Assembly: GCA_900543875.1 (NCBI GenBank)
Contig: UQSV01000003.1
Span: 1 to 56,026, forward strand
DNA: 56,026 nt
Direction: 5' to 3'
DNA from: an uncultured Coriobacteriaceae bacterium
GTDB lineage: Bacteria > Actinomycetota > Coriobacteriia > Coriobacteriales > Atopobiaceae
Below the pieces are notes generated by a model that made no database searches, was not told the DNA's origin, and saw only the letters and a list, made by a program, of their open reading frames with translations. The position numbers and the translations under genes were made by a program. Shown here piece by piece: positions 53,444-56,026 of this stretch (position 1 is the stretch's first letter; each line of letters starts with the position of its first letter).

Positions 53444-53473
53444 GCGGCTTGGAAGGGGTATGTGGCGGAGAAG

Positions 53474-53712
53474 CCCCATCGGTTATGCACGTTTGGGGCT
53501 GCGGAGACGTGCACAAACGATGGCACGTTCAACTGGCGGCATCTCCCCATCGATACGGCACGTTTCGCGCCGCCGAGACGTGCACAAACAATGGCACGTT
53601 GGAGCCGGAGCGCATCGCCATTGCTTTTGCACGTTTCATGCCGTGCGAACGTGCGCAAACGATGGCACGTTCAACTGGCGGCATCTCCCCATCGATATGG
53701 CACGTTTGCAGC
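53474..53712. repeat. Hairpin repeat cluster B: three units plus a partial one
   Basis: Units alpha (53474-53544), beta (53545-53616), gamma (53617-53687) and the first ~25 bases of another beta unit (53688-53712) match cluster A in order and orientation. The partial unit ends exactly where the truncated aldo/keto reductase sequence begins. Clusters A and B are direct repeats about 4.1 kb apart enclosing the MoxR-transglutaminase operon. Confidence 0.85.
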
Positions 53713-54070
53713 AGCATCGAGTCGACGTGGTCGACGCCCAGGCGAGAGAGGCTTGCGTCGACGGCCTCGATGATGTGCTCCTTGGAGAAGTCGTACCAGG
53801 TAAAGCCATCGTCCTCCTTGCGGATGCCCACCTTGGACTGCAGGAACACGCGGTCGCGCAGGCCGGGTTCGCGGCAAAGACCTCGCCCAGCAGGCTCTCG
53901 CAGGCGCCGCGGCCGTAGACGTCGGCGATGTCGAGCGCGTTGATGCCCTCGTCGAGCGCCGTCTCGACCAGCTCGGTGACCTTGGCCACGCTCATCTGGT
54001 CAATGCGCATGAGACCCACCATGACCTCGGAGACCTTGGTCTTTGCCTGCCCAAACTCGATGTAGCGCAT
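53713..54070 (-). pseudogene. Truncated, frameshifted aldo/keto reductase
   Basis: ATG 54070 has GGGAGGATCC upstream and starts a clear aldo/keto reductase N-terminus: MRYIEFGQAKTKVSEVMVGL, then the Asp/Tyr motif INALDIADVYGRG. A one-base loss at 53861-53867 shifts the frame; the second frame continues with VFLQSKVGI (catalytic Lys) to VDHVDSMLL, where the next residue should lead into the catalytic-His motif. There the sequence becomes repeat unit beta and stops making sense. About two thirds of the usual ~300 residues are missing. Not functional as it stands. Confidence 0.85.
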
Positions 54071-54447
54071 GGATCCTCCCTTGGTTCGTCATCAAACCCT
54101 TCACCGATGCATGGTGTCCCGCGCGAGATGCGCGCGTAATGCCGAGGCGGCAACAAATGACGCGACGCCGGTAAACGGCGACGGCGATGTCGAAGGGGCG
54201 GCGCGCCATCGCCTTGCCGCCATAACGGCTGCCGAGAAGAGCATCGGCACGGCACGCCATGCCCACGCAACAGCCGCACGCCATGCCCACGCGGTCCCCG
54301 TCAAATCCTTGGCGCACGCAAAACGCGCCCCCTCACCTCGGCGTAACAAAACGTTAATACCTACTTTTCTACTAGGGTATTGACGTATGAATTCGAGCGC
54401 CGTATAAACTCATCAGCAGGCAGCGAAAACGAGGAGGTGCCCGAACG
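54071..54447. other. Non-coding region upstream of the metY leader
   Basis: No credible gene on either strand. It contains a 17-bp direct repeat GCACGCCATGCCCACGC at 54252-54268 and 54276-54292 (24-base period), then an AT-rich promoter region with the metY promoter and a flanking AATACC/GGTATT palindrome. Confidence 0.6.
54356..54408 (+). promoter_or_regulatory. metY promoter with overlapping palindrome
   Basis: -35 TTGACG (54380-54385) and -10 TATAAA (54403-54408) are separated by exactly 17 bases, the best promoter match in the window. AATACC (54356-54361) and GGTATT (54376-54381) form an inverted repeat that overlaps the -35 and may bind a regulator. The predicted start site is about 54415. 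Confidence 0.75.
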
Positions 54448-54525
54448 ATGACCAACAAGACCAACACGATGATGTGCATGCGAATGCTGAGCTCCCGGGC
54501 ACTGCAGGGGTACGCCCGCGCCTAG
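54448..54525 (+). CDS. Methionine/cysteine-rich leader peptide of metY
   Basis: A 25-codon frame from ATG 54448 to TAG 54523-54525, preceded by GAGGAGGTG at a good distance (54431-54439). Residues 8-13 read M-M-C-M-R-M, so five of its first 13 residues are Met and one is Cys, the substrate and product side of the downstream enzyme's pathway. The coding sequence overlaps the 5' strand of a possible antiterminator (54491-54500). Its role is most likely to let ribosome stalling on Met codons control transcription into metY; this is inference from sequence only. Confidence 0.75.
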   Translation: MTNKTNTMMCMRMLSSRALQGYARA

Positions 54526-54608
54526 CGCCACGAGCACACGCTCGCAGGCCTGCGCGCACCAGCGTCTTCGTTCGCGCCCGGGAGCCCAAAGCTGCCGGGC
54601 GCTTTTCT
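54491..54608 (+). promoter_or_regulatory. Transcription attenuator: antiterminator and terminator hairpins
   Basis: Terminator: GCGCCCGG (54574-54581) pairs with CCGGGCGC (54595-54602), followed by TTTTCTG. Antiterminator: GCTCCCGGGC (54491-54500) is an exact 10-base complement of GCCCGGGAGC (54576-54585), which includes most of the terminator's 5' arm, so the two folds exclude each other. A third option, CGGGC (54496-54500) with GCCCG (54514-54518), would sequester the antiterminator strand. Layout matches classical leader-peptide attenuation. Confidence 0.7.
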
Positions 54609-54673
54609 GTACCCGGGATTGAACTGCGACCGGCCAATCATCCAAGCATCACCATCCCACAAGGAGGAACACC

Positions 54674-55987
54674 ATGTCCGACATCACCCCCGAGGTCGAG
54701 AAGACCTTCCACTTCGAGACCCTCCAGCTCCACGTTGGCCAGGAGAGCGCCGACCCCGCCACCGACTCCCGCGCGGTGCCCATCTACCAGACCACCAGCT
54801 ACGTCTTCCGCAACTCCCAGCACGGTGCCGACCGCTTTGGCCTGGCCGATGCCGGCAACATCTACGGCCGCCTGACCAACTCCACCCAGGGCGTCTTCGA
54901 GGACCGCATCGCCGCCCTCGAGGGTGGCGTCGCCGGCCTGGCCGTCGCCTCCGGCGCCGCGGCCATCACCTACGCCATCCAGGCCCTCGCCCGCAAGGGT
55001 GACCACGTCGTGGCCCAGAAGACCATCTACGGCGGCTCCTACAACCTGCTCGAGCACACGCTCTCGCAGTTTGGCATCGAGACCACCTTCGTCGATGCGC
55101 ACAACCTCGAGGAGGTCGAGGCCGCGATCCAGGACAACACCACGGTCGTCTACCTCGAGACCCTCGGCAACCCCAACGCCGACATCCCCAACATCGACGC
55201 CATCTCCGAGATCGCCCACAAGCACGGCCTGCCCGTCGTGGTCGACAACACCTTTGGCACCCCCTACCTGTTCCGCCCGCTCGAGCACGGCGCCAACGTG
55301 GTCGTGCACTCCGCCACCAAGTTCATCGGCGGCCACGGCACCTCGCTGGGCGGCGTGATCGTCGACGGCGGCAACTTCGACTGGAAGGCCTCGGGCAAGT
55401 ACCCGCAGATCGCCGACCCCAACCCCTCCTACCACGGCATCTCCTTCGCCGACGCCGTGGGCCCGGCCGCGTTCGTGACCTACATCCGCGCCATCCTGCT
55501 TCGCGACGAGGGCGCCTGCATCTCGCCGTTCAACGCCTTCCTGCTGCTCCAGGGCACCGAGACCCTGTCGCTGCGCCTCGACCGCCACGCCGAGAACACC
55601 AAGAAGGTCGTCGAGTACCTCGCCAACAACCCGCTGGTCGAGAAGGTCAACCACCCGAGCCTGCCCGACCACCCCGACCACGAGCTCTACGAGAAGTACT
55701 TCCCCAACGGTGGCGCCTCGATCTTCACGTTCGAGATCAAGGGTGGCAAGGACGCCGCTTGGAAGTTCATCGACAACCTGCAGCTCTTCTCGCTGCTCGC
55801 CAACGTCGCTGACGTCAAGAGCCTCGTGATCCACCCGGCCAGCACCACCCACTCCCAGCTCTCCGGCGAGGAGCTCGCCAACGTGGGCATCACGCAGTCC
55901 ACGATTCGCCTGTCCATTGGCACCGAGCACATCGACGACATCATCGCCGACCTCGAGCGCGGCTTCGCGGCCGTCCGCGAGGGCTAG
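54674..55987 (+). CDS. metY: O-acetylhomoserine aminocarboxypropyltransferase (MetY)
   Basis: 437 residues from ATG 54674 (AAGGAGG upstream). PLP enzyme of the Cys/Met metabolism family that makes homocysteine directly from O-acetylhomoserine and sulfide. The PLP lysine is K216 in HSATKFIGGHG; VASGAAAITYAI, VDNTFGTPYLFRP and the terminal RLSIGTEHIDDII are typical, and the ~430-residue length separates MetY from the ~390-residue MetB/MetC group. Preceded by a strong promoter, a Met/Cys leader peptide and an attenuator-like hairpin, so expression probably responds to methionine supply. Confidence 0.95.
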   Translation: MSDITPEVEKTFHFETLQLHVGQESADPATDSRAVPIYQTTSYVFRNSQHGADRFGLADAGNIYGRLTNSTQGVFEDRIAALEGGVAGLAVASGAAAITYAIQALARKGDHVVAQKTIYGGSYNLLEHTLSQFGIETTFVDAHNLEEVEAAIQDNTTVVYLETLGNPNADIPNIDAISEIAHKHGLPVVVDNTFGTPYLFRPLEHGANVVVHSATKFIGGHGTSLGGVIVDGGNFDWKASGKYPQIADPNPSYHGISFADAVGPAAFVTYIRAILLRDEGACISPFNAFLLLQGTETLSLRLDRHAENTKKVVEYLANNPLVEKVNHPSLPDHPDHELYEKYFPNGGASIFTFEIKGGKDAAWKFIDNLQLFSLLANVADVKSLVIHPASTTHSQLSGEELANVGITQSTIRLSIGTEHIDDIIADLERGFAAVREG

Positions 55988-56026
55988 CCGTCGCATCAGC
56001 CAGGCCCTTCCCACAGGGAGCGGCGG

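Noticed and set aside
54574..54608. SAM riboswitch or T-box upstream of metY
   Set aside because: There is no T-box sequence or multi-helix aptamer space between the promoter and the terminator; instead a translated Met-rich leader fills the region.

Overview
The window is visibly GC-rich, with strong G/C third-position bias, many GTG/TTG starts and ATGA-type overlaps. Its gene set (SEC-C methionine aminopeptidase, the recG-rsmD-coaD block beside FakA and an Asp23-type protein, NifS-MnmA under an Rrf2 regulator, C69 dipeptidase, many small transporters) suggests a host-associated anaerobic actinomycete of the class Coriobacteriia, probably Olsenella/Atopobiaceae-like. The taxonomic call is inference. 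No rRNA, tRNA, CRISPR array, phage or transposase gene was seen.

Layout. 1-4.1 kb: end of an unknown gene, a YoaK-type membrane protein with an M20 dipeptidase, and a CPA2 antiporter. 4.2-7 kb: a frameshifted membrane protein, a RelE/Phd-type toxin-antitoxin pair with a clear operator, and a frameshifted FHA-domain gene. 7-10.7 kb: an Rrf2 regulator divergent from an HD-domain protein, a cysteine desulfurase and MnmA (sulfur mobilisation and tRNA 2-thiouridine synthesis). 10.7-16.8 kb: C69 dipeptidase, then a MarR-controlled heterodimeric ABC exporter with one degenerate ATP site. 16.9-22.3 kb: housekeeping block asp23-fakA-recG-rsmD-coaD. 22.9-33.6 kb: amidohydrolase, an 893-residue fusion carrying two LicC-like nucleotidyltransferases around a LicA-like kinase, NhaC antiporter, LysR, MATE, TetR and an Fe-S aldo/keto reductase. 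33.6-39.7 kb: flavodoxin-like protein, an alkylation-repair pair (AlkA-like + Ogt), NUDIX, lipoprotein, map, fba and a small membrane protein. 39.8-48.1 kb: two iron alcohol dehydrogenases, acylphosphatase, radical SAM protein and a MacB-like ABC/FtsX pair. 48.3-56 kb: LysR, a MoxR + transglutaminase operon bracketed by repeat clusters, a truncated aldo/keto reductase, and metY.

The most notable non-coding content is: (1) a Met/Cys-rich leader peptide plus mutually exclusive hairpins upstream of metY, which reads as a methionine-sensing transcription attenuator; (2) 71-72 bp hairpin units arranged alpha-beta-gamma on both sides of the MoxR-transglutaminase operon, with a related cluster near 27.3 kb; (3) a pair of oppositely oriented hairpins with conserved loops and different stems at 41071-41247; (4) several long near-perfect hairpins built on GGGAC words scattered between genes.

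Three genes (4195-5306, 6180-6865, 53713-54070) each appear to lack one base in a short homopolymer. This may be genuine decay or sequencing error; only the last also has an independent truncation.
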